A stretch of 64,000 nucleotides of DNA from Patiriisocius sp047730165 (GCF_047730165.1 NZ_CP159834.1:558001-622000), one strand, 5' to 3'; positions 16,525-25,782 are shown, numbered from the stretch's first letter. The notes: a model not told the origin generated them from the sequence alone. Numbers and translations: made by a program.

Positions 16525-17580
16525 ATGCAAAAATTAATGTCAAAAAAGAAGCCTACGTATCCTATTACAGAGGCGCTATCTTCGTATTTAACGAAGTATG
16601 CACGGAATATAAAAATTCCTATTTATTACGATGATCTACTCCGGTATCAAGGGGCTGTGACCGTTTATGACAAGCACGGCAATGACACTTTATGGATCCA
16701 GGTATATTATTCAGAATCTGAGCGAGAGGACATTGAGCAAAGCTTAAAACAAATGTATTCTATATTGCACAGTGATGGTTCTGATGCGCTATTACCTTAT
16801 CTAAATATTGACAGTATAGACTATTGTACCTTCGGAAATAGTAAACCATTTAGGATTAAAGTACGGAACATTTTAAATGACAACTACATTTTTCTGTATA
16901 TTAAAAAAGCAGATGCTTCCAGAATTTACGGACTAGAATTAGAACACTTATTATCGCCCAATCATATTAACTTTTTAGTACACGGTAACACCTTAATAGA
17001 AGAACACATATCTGGAATTCCTGGTGATGATTTTATAACACATCACTTAGAACATTGTTCTGAACAGGACAAGCGTGAGATCGCCAAAGAATTTGTAAAG
17101 TTTAATGAGCGTTGTTTTGTGCGATTACTAGGAGATATGCGCTCCTATAATTATGTGATGGTATTAACCAATGACTTTGATAGAATCCAGTATCGCATTC
17201 GCGCTATAGATTTTGATCAGCAAAGTTATGAAGGGAATGTAAAAGTATACAGACCACAATTTTTAAAAGAAAACAACGCGTTTGTTCAACTGGTCGCTTC
17301 AGAATTAAAACAACCCTCTGTTAAGCAATATAAAAGGGAAGAACGTTCCTTACTTGCAAAAAGAGCAACAAGCGAGAAGAAACGCCTCAGACAACTTATA
17401 GTTTGTATGAGAAAAGATGAAATTTCTCAACCTGAAAAAATAAAGGAGCTTAAAAATGCATTGCTTGATTTAACAGGCGATATAAATTTTAAGAAATCTA
17501 AAAATATGGGGCAAATTCTGGATAGTGCCCTTCATTTTATTGTTCGCAATTATCAGAGTGTAAATCCTTTTTTGAGGTAA
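16525..17580 (+). CDS. Conserved protein with kinase-like (APH/HipA-type) motifs, function unknown
   Basis: The 351-residue cytoplasmic protein is not a family I can name. Its motif order resembles the protein-kinase/aminoglycoside-phosphotransferase fold: FLYIKKAD with Lys127 or Lys128 as a possible ATP-binding lysine, GLELEHLL with Glu138 or Glu140 as a possible partner, EEHISGIPGDDFI at 159-171 as a hinge-like stretch, LLGDMRSYNYVMV with Asp204 and Asn209 as a catalytic-loop-like motif, and AIDFDQ at 227-232 as a metal-binding DFD-like motif. The C-terminal 90 residues are Lys-rich and probably helical. It precedes the pyruvate carboxylase gene by about 100 bp on the same strand, but that gene has its own promoter element. 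Substrate and activity are unknown; the kinase idea is inference from motifs. Confidence 0.6.
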   Translation: MQKLMSKKKPTYPITEALSSYLTKYARNIKIPIYYDDLLRYQGAVTVYDKHGNDTLWIQVYYSESEREDIEQSLKQMYSILHSDGSDALLPYLNIDSIDYCTFGNSKPFRIKVRNILNDNYIFLYIKKADASRIYGLELEHLLSPNHINFLVHGNTLIEEHISGIPGDDFITHHLEHCSEQDKREIAKEFVKFNERCFVRLLGDMRSYNYVMVLTNDFDRIQYRIRAIDFDQQSYEGNVKVYRPQFLKENNAFVQLVASELKQPSVKQYKREERSLLAKRATSEKKRLRQLIVCMRKDEISQPEKIKELKNALLDLTGDINFKKSKNMGQILDSALHFIVRNYQSVNPFLR

Positions 17581-17635
17581 CTTTATATCTCCAGAAATTA
17601 TTTCACAATACTTATTATGCACGCATAGTAAGTAG

Positions 17636-17643
17636 TATCTTTG
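17636..17643 (+). promoter_or_regulatory. -7 promoter element of the pyruvate carboxylase gene
   Basis: TATCTTTG matches TAnnTTTG. Transcription would start near 17650, so a start codon at 17641 is ruled out and the ATG at 17677 is favoured. Confidence 0.55.
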
Positions 17644-17676
17644 AACCACAACGTTCACTTAAACTCTTTTCATCTC

Positions 17677-20600
17677 ATGGAAATCAAGAAAATATTGGTC
17701 GCTAATCGCAGTGAAATCGCAATACGTGTACTCAGGGCCTGTGCAGAGATCAATATTAAAACCGTCGCAATCTTTACATATGAGGATCGTTATTCGCAGC
17801 ATCGATTAAAAGCAGATGAATCTTATCAAATAGGCGCGGACAACGAGCCGCTTAAACCTTATCTTGATATTGATGCGATTGTCGCACTTGCATTAGAAAA
17901 AGGAGTAGACGCCATACATCCTGGTTATGGCTTTCTCTCTGAGAATTCAAATTTCGCTAGAGCTTGTAAAGAAAATGGACTTATTTTTATTGGGCCAGAT
18001 CCAGCGGTAATGGATGCATTGGGTGATAAAATAATGGCAAAAAAAATTGCTGAGAAATGTAAAGTTCCTACTATAAAAAGCAATAAGAAAGACCTTACCT
18101 CAGTACATGTTGCACTAGACGAGGCAAAAATAATAGGCTATCCTGTGATGTTAAAAGCCGCCTCTGGTGGGGGTGGTCGTGGGATGCGTGTGATTAACAA
18201 GCCAGAAGATTTAGAACGTAATTTTGATTCAGCTAAGAACGAGGCGCTTAATTCTTTTGGAGACGACACGATGTTTTTAGAAAAATACGTAGAAAACCCA
18301 AAACACATTGAGGTCCAAATCGTCGCTGATAACCACCGTAATATTAGACACTTGTTTGAACGTGATTGCTCTGTACAACGTCGTCATCAAAAAGTGGTCG
18401 AGGTGGCTCCTTCTTTTAATGTATCGCAACAAGTTAAAGATGCATTATACAAATATGCCATCGCCATCGCCGAAGAAGTAAACTACAATAATGTAGGGAC
18501 GGTAGAATTTCTAATAGATCAAGATGATACCATTTATTTTATTGAAGTAAACCCACGTATCCAAGTAGAGCACACGGTAACAGAGATGGTCACAGGCATC
18601 GACCTGATTAAAACACAAATTTTTGTTTCTGGCGGGTTTAGACTCGACAGCAAACAGATTAAGATTTACGACCAGTCATCATTAGCTACGTACGGTTTTG
18701 CACTACAATGTAGACTCACAACAGAAGACCCAACAAACGATTTTACCCCAGATTACGGAACCATTACAACCTACCGTAGTGCTTCTGGAATGGGGATTCG
18801 TCTAGATGCTGGGAGTATTTACCAGTCTTATAAAGTGAGTCCATTTTTTGATTCTATGCTCGTAAAGGTTTCTGCCCACAGTAAAACCTTGGACGGCGCT
18901 GTTCGTATAATGAGTCGTGCTTTAAAGGAGTTTAGAATTAGGGGTGTGAAAACCAATGTTCATTTTCTACAAAATGTAATTCTGCACGAAGAATTTAGAA
19001 AAGGAAAAGCAACGGTTAATTTCATTAAAGAGCACCCTTCCCTTTTCAAAATTAAAATCCCACAGGATCGCACCACTAAGATTACTAACTATCTAGGAGA
19101 AGTCATTGTAAATGGAAATCCAGATGTAAAGTTTGTAGATGTTAGTAAAGTATTTAGATCCCCAATTATCCCTGCTTTCGACCCCAAAGCTGCGTTCCCA
19201 AAAGGGACCAAGGACTTATTGACTGAGCTTGGCCCAGAAGGCTTTAGCAAATGGCTGAAGGCAGAGAAAAAAATACATTATACAGACACCACCATGCGAG
19301 ACGCGCATCAATCGCTGCTCGCCACAAGAATGCGAAGCAAAGATATGACCGCCGTGGCCGAAAGTTTTGCTAAAAATCACCCAAATACTTTTAGTATTGA
19401 GATGTGGGGAGGAGCAACCTTTGACGTATGTATGCGATTCTTAAATGAAAGTCCTTGGACACGGTTGCGTGAGTTACGAAAATTGATGCCAAACATCTTG
19501 TTCCAAATGCTCCTTCGCGGTAGCAACGGAGTTGGTTATAAAGCATATCCAGACAACCTCATTGAAAAATTTGTTGAGACAAGTTGGGAAAATGGTGTAG
19601 ATGTTTTTAGAATATTTGATTCTTTAAACTGGGTAAAAGCGATGGAACCTAGTATGCGCTACGTGCGTGAAAAAACTGGCGGACTTGCAGAAGCAGCCAT
19701 CAGTTATACCGGAGACATCCTAGATAAGAACAACACAAAATATTCCCTAGCCTATTACAAGCAATTAGCAAAAGACCTTGAAAATGCTGGCGCACACATG
19801 ATCGCCATTAAAGATATGGCTGGCTTATTGACGCCATACGCAGCACAAGAATTAATCGGGGCATTAAAAGATACCGTAAAGGTACCTTTGCATTTACACA
19901 CCCACGATACTTCTGGGATACAATCTGCCACCTACCTTAAAGCGATAGAAGCCGGTGTAGATGTTGTAGATGTAGCACTCGCAGGATTAAGCGGTCTTAC
20001 TTCACAACCTAACTTTAATAGTGTGGTTGAGATGGTCAAACATACAGACCGAGCACACCATTTTGACATGCCATCCCTAAATAGTTATTCTAATTATTGG
20101 GAAGACATCCGTGAGTATTACTACCCCTTTGAGTCTGATTTAAAAGCTGGAACTGCTGAGGTGTATGCGCACGAAATTCCGGGTGGCCAGTATTCTAATC
20201 TTCGACCGCAAGCCACTGCTTTAGGACTTGGCGACCGTTTTGATGAGGTGAAGAAAATGTATGCTGAGGTAAATATGCTCTTCGGAAATCTTATAAAAGT
20301 GACACCTAGTTCTAAAGTGGTAGGAGATATGGCTATCTACATGGTCACCAATAATCTCACACCGAAGGATATTTTTGAACGGGGGGCTTCCTTATCCTTT
20401 CCTGAATCTGTGGTTAGTTTTTTTAGAGGTGATCTTGGGCAACCCCAAGGCGGATTCCCTAAAGAATTGCAAGACATTATACTTAAAAATGAGACCCCTT
20501 ACACAGATAGACCCAATGCACATTTAGACCCTATAGATTTTACGACTGAGTATAAAGCCTTTGAAGAAAAGTTTCAGAAAGACTTTAGTAGGCCTATTGA

Positions 20601-21129
20601 GTTTGAAGATTTTTTAAGCTACAGTTTATATCCTAGAGTTTTTGAAGATGCGCATAATAATTATAAAAAGTATGGGAACGTTGCGATACTCCCAACTAAG
20701 AATTTCTTCTTTGGTATGGATCAGCGCGAAGAAATAATGATTGAGCTCGAACCGGGGAAAACGATTATTGTAAAACTACTTTCAGTAACACCTCCTAATG
20801 ACGAGGGGAAACGTTTGGTTTTCTTTAAAGTAAATGGGGAAAATAGATTAGTCGAGATCCTAGACAAGTCACTTAATATTTCAGTAAAAGAAAATGAGAA
20901 GGTAGATGCAGCAAACGAGAACCAATATGGCGCTCCTTTACAGGGAATGTTATATAAGGTGTTAGTAAAAGCAGGGCAAGAAGTGAAAGAAAACGATCAC
21001 CTTTTTATAATAGAAGCGATGAAAATGGAAACTACGGTAACGGCATTAAAAGATGGTTTTGTTTCTCAAGTGGAACTAAAAGAAGGGGAGATGGTGATGA
21101 CGGGAGATTTGGTATTGGCCATAGAATAA
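17677..21129 (+). CDS. pyc: Pyruvate carboxylase
   Basis: The 1150-residue single-chain enzyme carboxylates pyruvate to oxaloacetate with ATP and bicarbonate, an anaplerotic step. In order it has the biotin carboxylase domain (1 to about 450; KKILVANRSEIAIRVLRAC, HPGYGFLSEN, KAASGGGGRGMR), the carboxyltransferase domain (from about 536; DTTMRDAHQSLLATRMR, and the metal-ligand HLHTHDTSG), and a C-terminal biotin carrier domain with the biotinylated lysine in EAMKMET near residue 1115. All domains are complete. The frame could extend to 17641, but the start MEIKKILVANRSE fits the family and the promoter element upstream. Replenishing oxaloacetate is relevant for a marine flavobacterium feeding on sugars and amino acids. 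Confidence 0.97.
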   Translation: MEIKKILVANRSEIAIRVLRACAEINIKTVAIFTYEDRYSQHRLKADESYQIGADNEPLKPYLDIDAIVALALEKGVDAIHPGYGFLSENSNFARACKENGLIFIGPDPAVMDALGDKIMAKKIAEKCKVPTIKSNKKDLTSVHVALDEAKIIGYPVMLKAASGGGGRGMRVINKPEDLERNFDSAKNEALNSFGDDTMFLEKYVENPKHIEVQIVADNHRNIRHLFERDCSVQRRHQKVVEVAPSFNVSQQVKDALYKYAIAIAEEVNYNNVGTVEFLIDQDDTIYFIEVNPRIQVEHTVTEMVTGIDLIKTQIFVSGGFRLDSKQIKIYDQSSLATYGFALQCRLTTEDPTNDFTPDYGTITTYRSASGMGIRLDAGSIYQSYKVSPFFDSMLVKVSAHSKTLDGAVRIMSRALKEFRIRGVKTNVHFLQNVILHEEFRKGKATVNFIKEHPSLFKIKIPQDRTTKITNYLGEVIVNGNPDVKFVDVSKVFRSPIIPAFDPKAAFPKGTKDLLTELGPEGFSKWLKAEKKIHYTDTTMRDAHQSLLATRMRSKDMTAVAESFAKNHPNTFSIEMWGGATFDVCMRFLNESPWTRLRELRKLMPNILFQMLLRGSNGVGYKAYPDNLIEKFVETSWENGVDVFRIFDSLNWVKAMEPSMRYVREKTGGLAEAAISYTGDILDKNNTKYSLAYYKQLAKDLENAGAHMIAIKDMAGLLTPYAAQELIGALKDTVKVPLHLHTHDTSGIQSATYLKAIEAGVDVVDVALAGLSGLTSQPNFNSVVEMVKHTDRAHHFDMPSLNSYSNYWEDIREYYYPFESDLKAGTAEVYAHEIPGGQYSNLRPQATALGLGDRFDEVKKMYAEVNMLFGNLIKVTPSSKVVGDMAIYMVTNNLTPKDIFERGASLSFPESVVSFFRGDLGQPQGGFPKELQDIILKNETPYTDRPNAHLDPIDFTTEYKAFEEKFQKDFSRPIEFEDFLSYSLYPRVFEDAHNNYKKYGNVAILPTKNFFFGMDQREEIMIELEPGKTIIVKLLSVTPPNDEGKRLVFFKVNGENRLVEILDKSLNISVKENEKVDAANENQYGAPLQGMLYKVLVKAGQEVKENDHLFIIEAMKMETTVTALKDGFVSQVELKEGEMVMTGDLVLAIE

Positions 21130-21272
21130 TTGGTCATTCACTGGAGCATACTGGCAGAGAGACTGCCAGAATACAGACCAAAATTTCTTATTGTATAACA
21201 GTACTTATAACTTGTTTATCTCACCTTAATATATTTGAAGCAATTACAGCCAAAAAAAATCACACTTCCCTA

Positions 21273-21303
21273 TTTGTCAATTAAATAAATAACAGTACTT
21301 TTG
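21273..21303 (+). promoter_or_regulatory. Promoter of the rplM-rpsI operon
   Basis: TTTG at 21273-21276 and TACTTTTG at 21296-21303 are separated by 19 nt. This is the best full match in the window to the Bacteroidota -33/-7 promoter. The leader to rplM is about 45 nt. Confidence 0.8.
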
Positions 21304-21356
21304 CCGTCCATTAAATTGGGATAGAAAATAATTATTAACATTAGACAAAGAACATA

Positions 21357-21815
21357 ATGGATACATTAAGTTACAAAACAGTATCTGCTAACAAAGCCAC
21401 AGTAACAAAAGAGTGGTTATTAGTAGATGCGGACGGGCACACTTTAGGTCGTCTTGCGAGTGAAGTTGCAAAACTTCTTCGTGGTAAGCACAAGCCAAGT
21501 TTCACACCTCATGTAGATTGTGGAGACAACGTGATTATCATCAACGCAAGCAACGTCCAATTAACAGGAAATAAATGGAGAGACAAGTCTTACATTCGCC
21601 ACACGGGTTACCCAGGTGGACAACGTAGCTTGACTGCCACAGAATTGAAAGACAAAAATCCAGCACGCGTGGTGGAGAAAGCTGTAAAAGGAATGTTACC
21701 TAAAAATAAATTAGGTGCTGCAATCTTTAGAAACTTGAAAGTGTATGCAGATGCAGACCACGGACAAGATGCTCAAAAACCAAGAGAAATTAAAATTAAC
21801 ACCGCGACTAAGTAA
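21357..21815 (+). CDS. rplM: 50S ribosomal protein L13
   Basis: The 152-residue protein has the L13 core: WLLVDADGHTLGRLASEVAK near the start, VIIINA, TGNKWRDKSYIRHTGYPGG and AVKGMLPKNKLG. It binds 23S rRNA early in large-subunit assembly. The stop codon overlaps the rpsI start by one base (TAATG), indicating translational coupling. A strong promoter lies upstream. Confidence 0.98.
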   Translation: MDTLSYKTVSANKATVTKEWLLVDADGHTLGRLASEVAKLLRGKHKPSFTPHVDCGDNVIIINASNVQLTGNKWRDKSYIRHTGYPGGQRSLTATELKDKNPARVVEKAVKGMLPKNKLGAAIFRNLKVYADADHGQDAQKPREIKINTATK

Positions 21816-22201
21816 TGGAAATCATACACAAAATAGGAAGAAGAAAAACAGCCGTTGCGCGTGTTTATCTTGCAGAAGGAAAAGGAAATATTACGGTAAA
21901 CAAGCGTGAGCTTGCTAACTACTTTACGACACCAACATTACAGTACAAAGTAAAGCAGCCGTTAATGTTGACAGAAAACGAAACTACGTTTGACATTACT
22001 GTAAACGTATTTGGTGGTGGTATCACAGGTCAAGCAGAAGCAATTCGTCTTGCAATTGCTCGTGCAATGTGTACACTAAACGATGAGAACAGAGGCATTC
22101 TTAAGCCAGAAGGATTACTTACAAGAGACCCAAGAATGGTTGAACGTAAGAAATTTGGTCAGAAGAAAGCACGTAAAAAATTCCAATTCTCGAAACGTTA
22201 A
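21815..22201 (+). CDS. rpsI: 30S ribosomal protein S9
   Basis: The 128-residue protein carries the S9 signature, with IGRRKTAVARVYL at the N-terminus, GGGITGQAEAIRLAIARAM in the middle and a basic tail ending KKFQFSKR that reaches the decoding-site tRNA in known ribosomes. It is coupled to rplM by a one-base overlap. Confidence 0.98.
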   Translation: MEIIHKIGRRKTAVARVYLAEGKGNITVNKRELANYFTTPTLQYKVKQPLMLTENETTFDITVNVFGGGITGQAEAIRLAIARAMCTLNDENRGILKPEGLLTRDPRMVERKKFGQKKARKKFQFSKR

Positions 22202-22510
22202 ACTTCGACTACACTCAGCCTACTGGCTGCATTTTATACAAAATGTATTGGTATTATTTCCTTGGAAATATTCTGGGGTGAACATCGAGTTATTACAATG
22301 CTATATTATCGGCATTTTTATTCCGCAGCAATGCGGAACCTTATCAAGCGAGCGTATGCTTTAATGATATAAAGTTCTTAATTAAAATTGAATATTAATA
22401 AGCTGTTAGTCCCACTCTGCCGGGTGGGACAATTAGTTTAGTATCTAAATCATATACGTTTCGGCGTACAGATTGACATCTAAACACACAGAACGTAAAC
22501 TAAAAACAAA
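22202..22510 (+). promoter_or_regulatory. Structured 309-bp spacer/leader between rpsI and rpsB
   Basis: No gene is supported here. The spacer holds a REP-like core with CAGCC/GGCTG arms at 22203-22229, a palindrome ATTTCCTTGGAAAT at 22256-22269, a 7-bp hairpin capped by a GCAA (GNRA) tetraloop at 22321-22338, and a 7-bp hairpin GTCCCAC/GTGGGAC at 22409-22430. The later hairpins could form a structured rpsB leader. Autoregulation by S2 is inference. Confidence 0.45.
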
Positions 22511-23443
22511 ATGGCAAATTTAGAAGTAAAAGAATTATTAGACGCAGGTGTACACTTTGGTCACCTCACAAGAAAATGGAATCCAAACATGGCGCCCTAC
22601 ATCTACATGGAGCGTAACGGAATCCACATTATCAACTTATACAAAACGGTTGCAAAACTTGACGAAGCTAATGAAGCACTCAAGAAAATAGCAGCTAGCG
22701 GACGTAAGATCCTTTTTGTAGCTACCAAAAAACAAGCAAAAGACATCGTTGCAGAAAAAGCAGGGAATGCTAACATGCCTTTCATCACAGAAAGATGGCC
22801 TGGCGGAATGTTAACAAACTTTGTAACTATCCGTAAAGCCGTTAAAAAAATGACGACTATCGATAGAATGAAAGCAGATGGTACTTTCTTGACTTTATCT
22901 AAGAAAGAGCGTTTACAAGTAGACCGTTTAAGAGCTAAGCTTGAGAAAAACTTAGGTTCTATTAGCGAGATGAGTCGTTTACCTGGCGCATTATTTGTTG
23001 TAGATACTACACGTGAGCACATTGCTGTTGCAGAAGCATTGAAATTGAAAATTCCAATATTCGCAATGGTTGATACAAACTCTGACCCAAGAGTAATTGA
23101 TTATGCTATCCCATCTAACGATGATGCTTCTAAGTCTATTGACAAAATTATGACATCTGTTACAGATGCAGTAATCGCTGGTCTTGAAGAACGTAAGAGC
23201 AACAAAGATGCCGAGGAAAGTAAAGAAGCTGCCGCTAAAAAAGCAAAAGCAGCACCAAAGGCAGAAGCTAAAGTAGAAGCAGCACCTGAGGAAAAAGCGA
23301 AAGCAGCACCTAAGGCAAAAGCAAAAAAAGAAGCTACTGTAGTTTCTGATGAGAAAGCAACAGCAGATGCAGTGCAACCTGTAAAGCTTGAATCTAAGTC
23401 TGAAACAATAGAAAAAGCTGCCCCTACTAAAGAAGAAGAGTAG
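22511..23443 (+). CDS. rpsB: 30S ribosomal protein S2 with long charged C-terminal tail
   Basis: The first 225 residues are a normal S2: LLDAGVHFGHLTRKWNPNM, TKKQAKDIVAEKA, ERWPGGMLTNF and VVDTTREHIAVAEA. The remaining 80 or so residues (about 230-310) are a low-complexity tail rich in Ala, Lys and Glu, with KAKAAPKAEAKVEAAPEE and KAKAAPKAKAKKE as imperfect copies. Bacteroidota S2 proteins often have some extension, but this one is long. The tail is likely disordered and surface-exposed. It is followed by a terminator and then tsf. Confidence 0.97.
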   Translation: MANLEVKELLDAGVHFGHLTRKWNPNMAPYIYMERNGIHIINLYKTVAKLDEANEALKKIAASGRKILFVATKKQAKDIVAEKAGNANMPFITERWPGGMLTNFVTIRKAVKKMTTIDRMKADGTFLTLSKKERLQVDRLRAKLEKNLGSISEMSRLPGALFVVDTTREHIAVAEALKLKIPIFAMVDTNSDPRVIDYAIPSNDDASKSIDKIMTSVTDAVIAGLEERKSNKDAEESKEAAAKKAKAAPKAEAKVEAAPEEKAKAAPKAKAKKEATVVSDEKATADAVQPVKLESKSETIEKAAPTKEEE

Positions 23444-23508
23444 ATTTTTCATTAGGCAGTTGCAATTGCAATTGCAGTATTTTCTTGACAAATAAGATTA
23501 CAATACAT

Positions 23509-23558
23509 AAGTCGCCAAGTTCATTTCTAATTGAAATTTGCGAAGCGACTTTTTTTTA
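23509..23558 (+). terminator. Terminator after rpsB
   Basis: Arms AAGTCGC (23509-23515) and GCGACTT (23545-23551) with an inner ATTTC/GAAAT pairing are followed by a run of T. It partly uncouples tsf from rpsB. Confidence 0.85.
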
Positions 23559-23578
23559 AAATAAAACAATTCATTAAT

Positions 23579-23606
23579 GAGATTCCTGCCTCCGTGGGAA
23601 TGACAA
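23579..23606. repeat. Short palindromic repeat before tsf
   Basis: GATTCCTGCC and GTGGGAATGA form an imperfect inverted repeat. A related ATTCCCGC...CGGG core is seen at about 62371. From memory, flavobacterial genomes carry many copies of such a sequence; that was not checked here. Confidence 0.45.
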
Positions 23607-23618
23607 AATAAATTTATC

Positions 23619-24587
23619 ATGGTAAAAATAACTGCCGCACAAGTAAACGAATTAAGACAAAAAACCGGAGCCGGAATGATGGACTGTAAAAACGCCCTTG
23701 TTGAAGCTGAAGGAAATCTAGAAGACGCAATTGCGGTTCTACGTAAAAAAGGACAGAAAATTGCAGAAAAAAGAGCAGACCGTGATTCAAGTGAAGGGGC
23801 TGTTGTTTCTCAAATTAATGAGGCGAACACAAGAGGTGTTGTTCTTGCATTAAACTGTGAGACTGACTTTGTTGCAAATAACGACTCATATACTGCAATG
23901 GCTAAAGAAATGGCTGCCGTAGCAATTAACTATAACACAAAAGAAGAATTTCTTGCTGCAGACTTTGGTGGCGGAATGACGGTTGCTGAGAAGTTAATCG
24001 AGCAGACAGGTGTTATTGGTGAGAAACTAGAAATTGGAGGTTTTGAGATCCTTGAAGCTCCATTTGTAGGGACGTATATTCACGGTAAGAAAATCGGTGC
24101 CTTAACTGGTTTAAGCACTGCTATTGAAGGTGCAGAAAAACTAGCAAAAGAAGTATCAATGCAAGTAGCATCTATGGGTGCCACTACATTGTCTTATAAA
24201 GATTTTACACCAGAATTTGTTGCAAACGAAACAGAAGCACGTATCGCTGTAATTGAAAAAGATAACATCGAGTTAGGACGTCTTGGTAAAACACTAAAGA
24301 ACGTACCTACGTATATCTCTAGGATGCAATTAACAGATGACGTTTTAGCAAAAGCAGAAGATGCTGCTAAAGCTGAGTTGAAAGCTGAAGGAAAACCAGA
24401 ACAAATCTGGGACAGAATCCTTCCTGGAAAAATGGAACGTTTTATCGCTGATAACACAACATTAGACCACGAGAAAGCTTTACTAGACCAAAACTTCATC
24501 ATGGATGATAAGAAAAACGTAGGGAACTATGTTACTGATCACGGGGAAGTATCTGTTGTTGGCTTTAAGAGAGTGACATTGGCATAA
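23619..24587 (+). CDS. tsf: Translation elongation factor Ts
   Basis: The 322-residue protein recycles EF-Tu by exchanging GDP for GTP. The N-terminal UBA-like domain has VNELRQKTGAGMMDCKNAL, followed by KIAEKRADRDSSEG and the NCETDFVANND core. Two dimerisation subdomains follow; the length matches the larger Bacteroidota form. A strong terminator lies downstream. Confidence 0.98.
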   Translation: MVKITAAQVNELRQKTGAGMMDCKNALVEAEGNLEDAIAVLRKKGQKIAEKRADRDSSEGAVVSQINEANTRGVVLALNCETDFVANNDSYTAMAKEMAAVAINYNTKEEFLAADFGGGMTVAEKLIEQTGVIGEKLEIGGFEILEAPFVGTYIHGKKIGALTGLSTAIEGAEKLAKEVSMQVASMGATTLSYKDFTPEFVANETEARIAVIEKDNIELGRLGKTLKNVPTYISRMQLTDDVLAKAEDAAKAELKAEGKPEQIWDRILPGKMERFIADNTTLDHEKALLDQNFIMDDKKNVGNYVTDHGEVSVVGFKRVTLA

Positions 24588-24602
24588 GTATATTAGCAGC
24601 TT

Positions 24603-24628
24603 GTTCTGAACTTGATTCAGAATCCAGT
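24603..24628. repeat. Short inverted repeat after tsf
   Basis: TTCTGAA and TTCAGAA flank a short loop. It precedes the tsf terminator and is likely one of the small palindromes scattered through the spacers here. Confidence 0.4.
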
Positions 24629-24644
24629 TACTTCATTAATAAAC

Positions 24645-24682
24645 AATCCGTCTTTAGCTTTTGCTAGAGACGGATTTTTTTT
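24645..24682 (+). terminator. Terminator after tsf
   Basis: AATCCGTCT and AGACGGATT arms plus an inner TAGC/GCTA form a long stem with a small loop, followed by eight T. Confidence 0.93.
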
Positions 24683-24813
24683 ACCCCGACACTATTTGAT
24701 TCTCACGATTACTAATACCCTGAAAGAATAACAAGGACATAAAAAAAACTGCCTACTGCCACTGCTACCGAGTACTAATTTTTCCTTATTTTTACAACTA
24801 ACAAAACCACGCT

Positions 24814-25521
24814 ATGCAATACAAAAGAATCTTACTTAAACTTTCTGGTGAAGCCTTAATGGGCGAGCGCCAATATGGTATTGATCCTATAAGACTTCAG
24901 GAATACGCTCAAGACATTAAAGCAATTATTGCTACTGGTGTTGAAGTGGCAATAGTGATAGGTGGTGGGAACATCTTTAGAGGTGTTGCCGGTGCTAGCA
25001 AAGGTATGGACCGCGTGCAAGGTGACCATATGGGGATGCTCGCTACGGTAATCAACGGACTAGCATTACAAGGTGCCTTAGAAGATGAAGACATCCAAGT
25101 GAGATTGCAAAGTGCCATTAAGATTAATGAAGTGGCAGAACCATTTATTCGCCGGAAGGCAATGCGTCATTTAGAAAAAGGACGTGTCGTTATTTTTGGT
25201 GGAGGAACAGGAAACCCTTACTTCACGACAGATAGCGCCGCAGTATTAAGAGCTATTGAGATAAAAGCAGACGTAATTCTTAAAGGAACTCGTGTAGATG
25301 GTATTTACTCAAGTGATCCAGAAAAGAATAGCGATGCCACAAAATATGATACCATTAGCTTTGATGATGTATTGCGTAAAGGCCTCAAGGTGATGGACAC
25401 AACTGCATTTACATTGAGTCAAGAAAACGAGTTACCTATCATTGTTTTTGACATGAACACAAGAGGTAACTTAATGAAAGTGGTAATGGGTGAAAAAATA
25501 GGAACTAAAGTAAATCTTTAA
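24814..25521 (+). CDS. pyrH: UMP kinase
   Basis: The 235-residue amino-acid-kinase-fold enzyme phosphorylates UMP to UDP. It shows RILLKLSGEALMG at the start, VIGGGNIFRG (substrate/ATP loop), GGGTGNPYFTTDSAA and LKGTRVDGIYSSDPEK. Bacterial UMP kinase is hexameric and controls the pyrimidine pool. The order tsf-pyrH-frr is conserved in many bacteria. Confidence 0.97.
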   Translation: MQYKRILLKLSGEALMGERQYGIDPIRLQEYAQDIKAIIATGVEVAIVIGGGNIFRGVAGASKGMDRVQGDHMGMLATVINGLALQGALEDEDIQVRLQSAIKINEVAEPFIRRKAMRHLEKGRVVIFGGGTGNPYFTTDSAAVLRAIEIKADVILKGTRVDGIYSSDPEKNSDATKYDTISFDDVLRKGLKVMDTTAFTLSQENELPIIVFDMNTRGNLMKVVMGEKIGTKVNL

Positions 25522-25639
25522 TCGCTTCGGAAATTTAATAGATCGAATAAAATTTCAACTAAAATAAATTTGCTATTTTTGGAATGGTCTGCTTTTTGAA
25601 GTACAGATCTCAAGGATTAGTATTTCTGAAGAAAAATCA

Positions 25640-25782
25640 AGAACGTTAAAAATCGTGAGCTACCATTTTGAGCGCAGTCTAACTAAGTGTAATTAAAAAG
25701 CTCAATCTAAGATTATTGAGCAAAGCCCAACTTATTAAAAAACAAAATCGCAAGCTAAGATTAGTAAGCGTAGTCGAACTAT
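25640..25782 (+). repeat. Three degenerate copies of a short repeat between pyrH and frr
   Basis: Three units, about 25648-25684, 25695-25735 and 25744-25780, share the outline AAATCG(C/T)(A/G)AGCT...TTGAGCG.AGTC.AACT. The last unit runs to the frr start codon. They match the GCGCAGTC-type core at 11714 and may be decayed tandem copies. Confidence 0.5.

Noticed and set aside
22083..22364. 93-codon plus-strand frame over the rpsI end and spacer
   Set aside because: It overlaps rpsI in another frame and has no family features.
22991..23491. 166-codon minus-strand frame over the rpsB tail
   Set aside because: Cys- and Phe-rich antisense shadow of the Ala/Lys-rich S2 tail.
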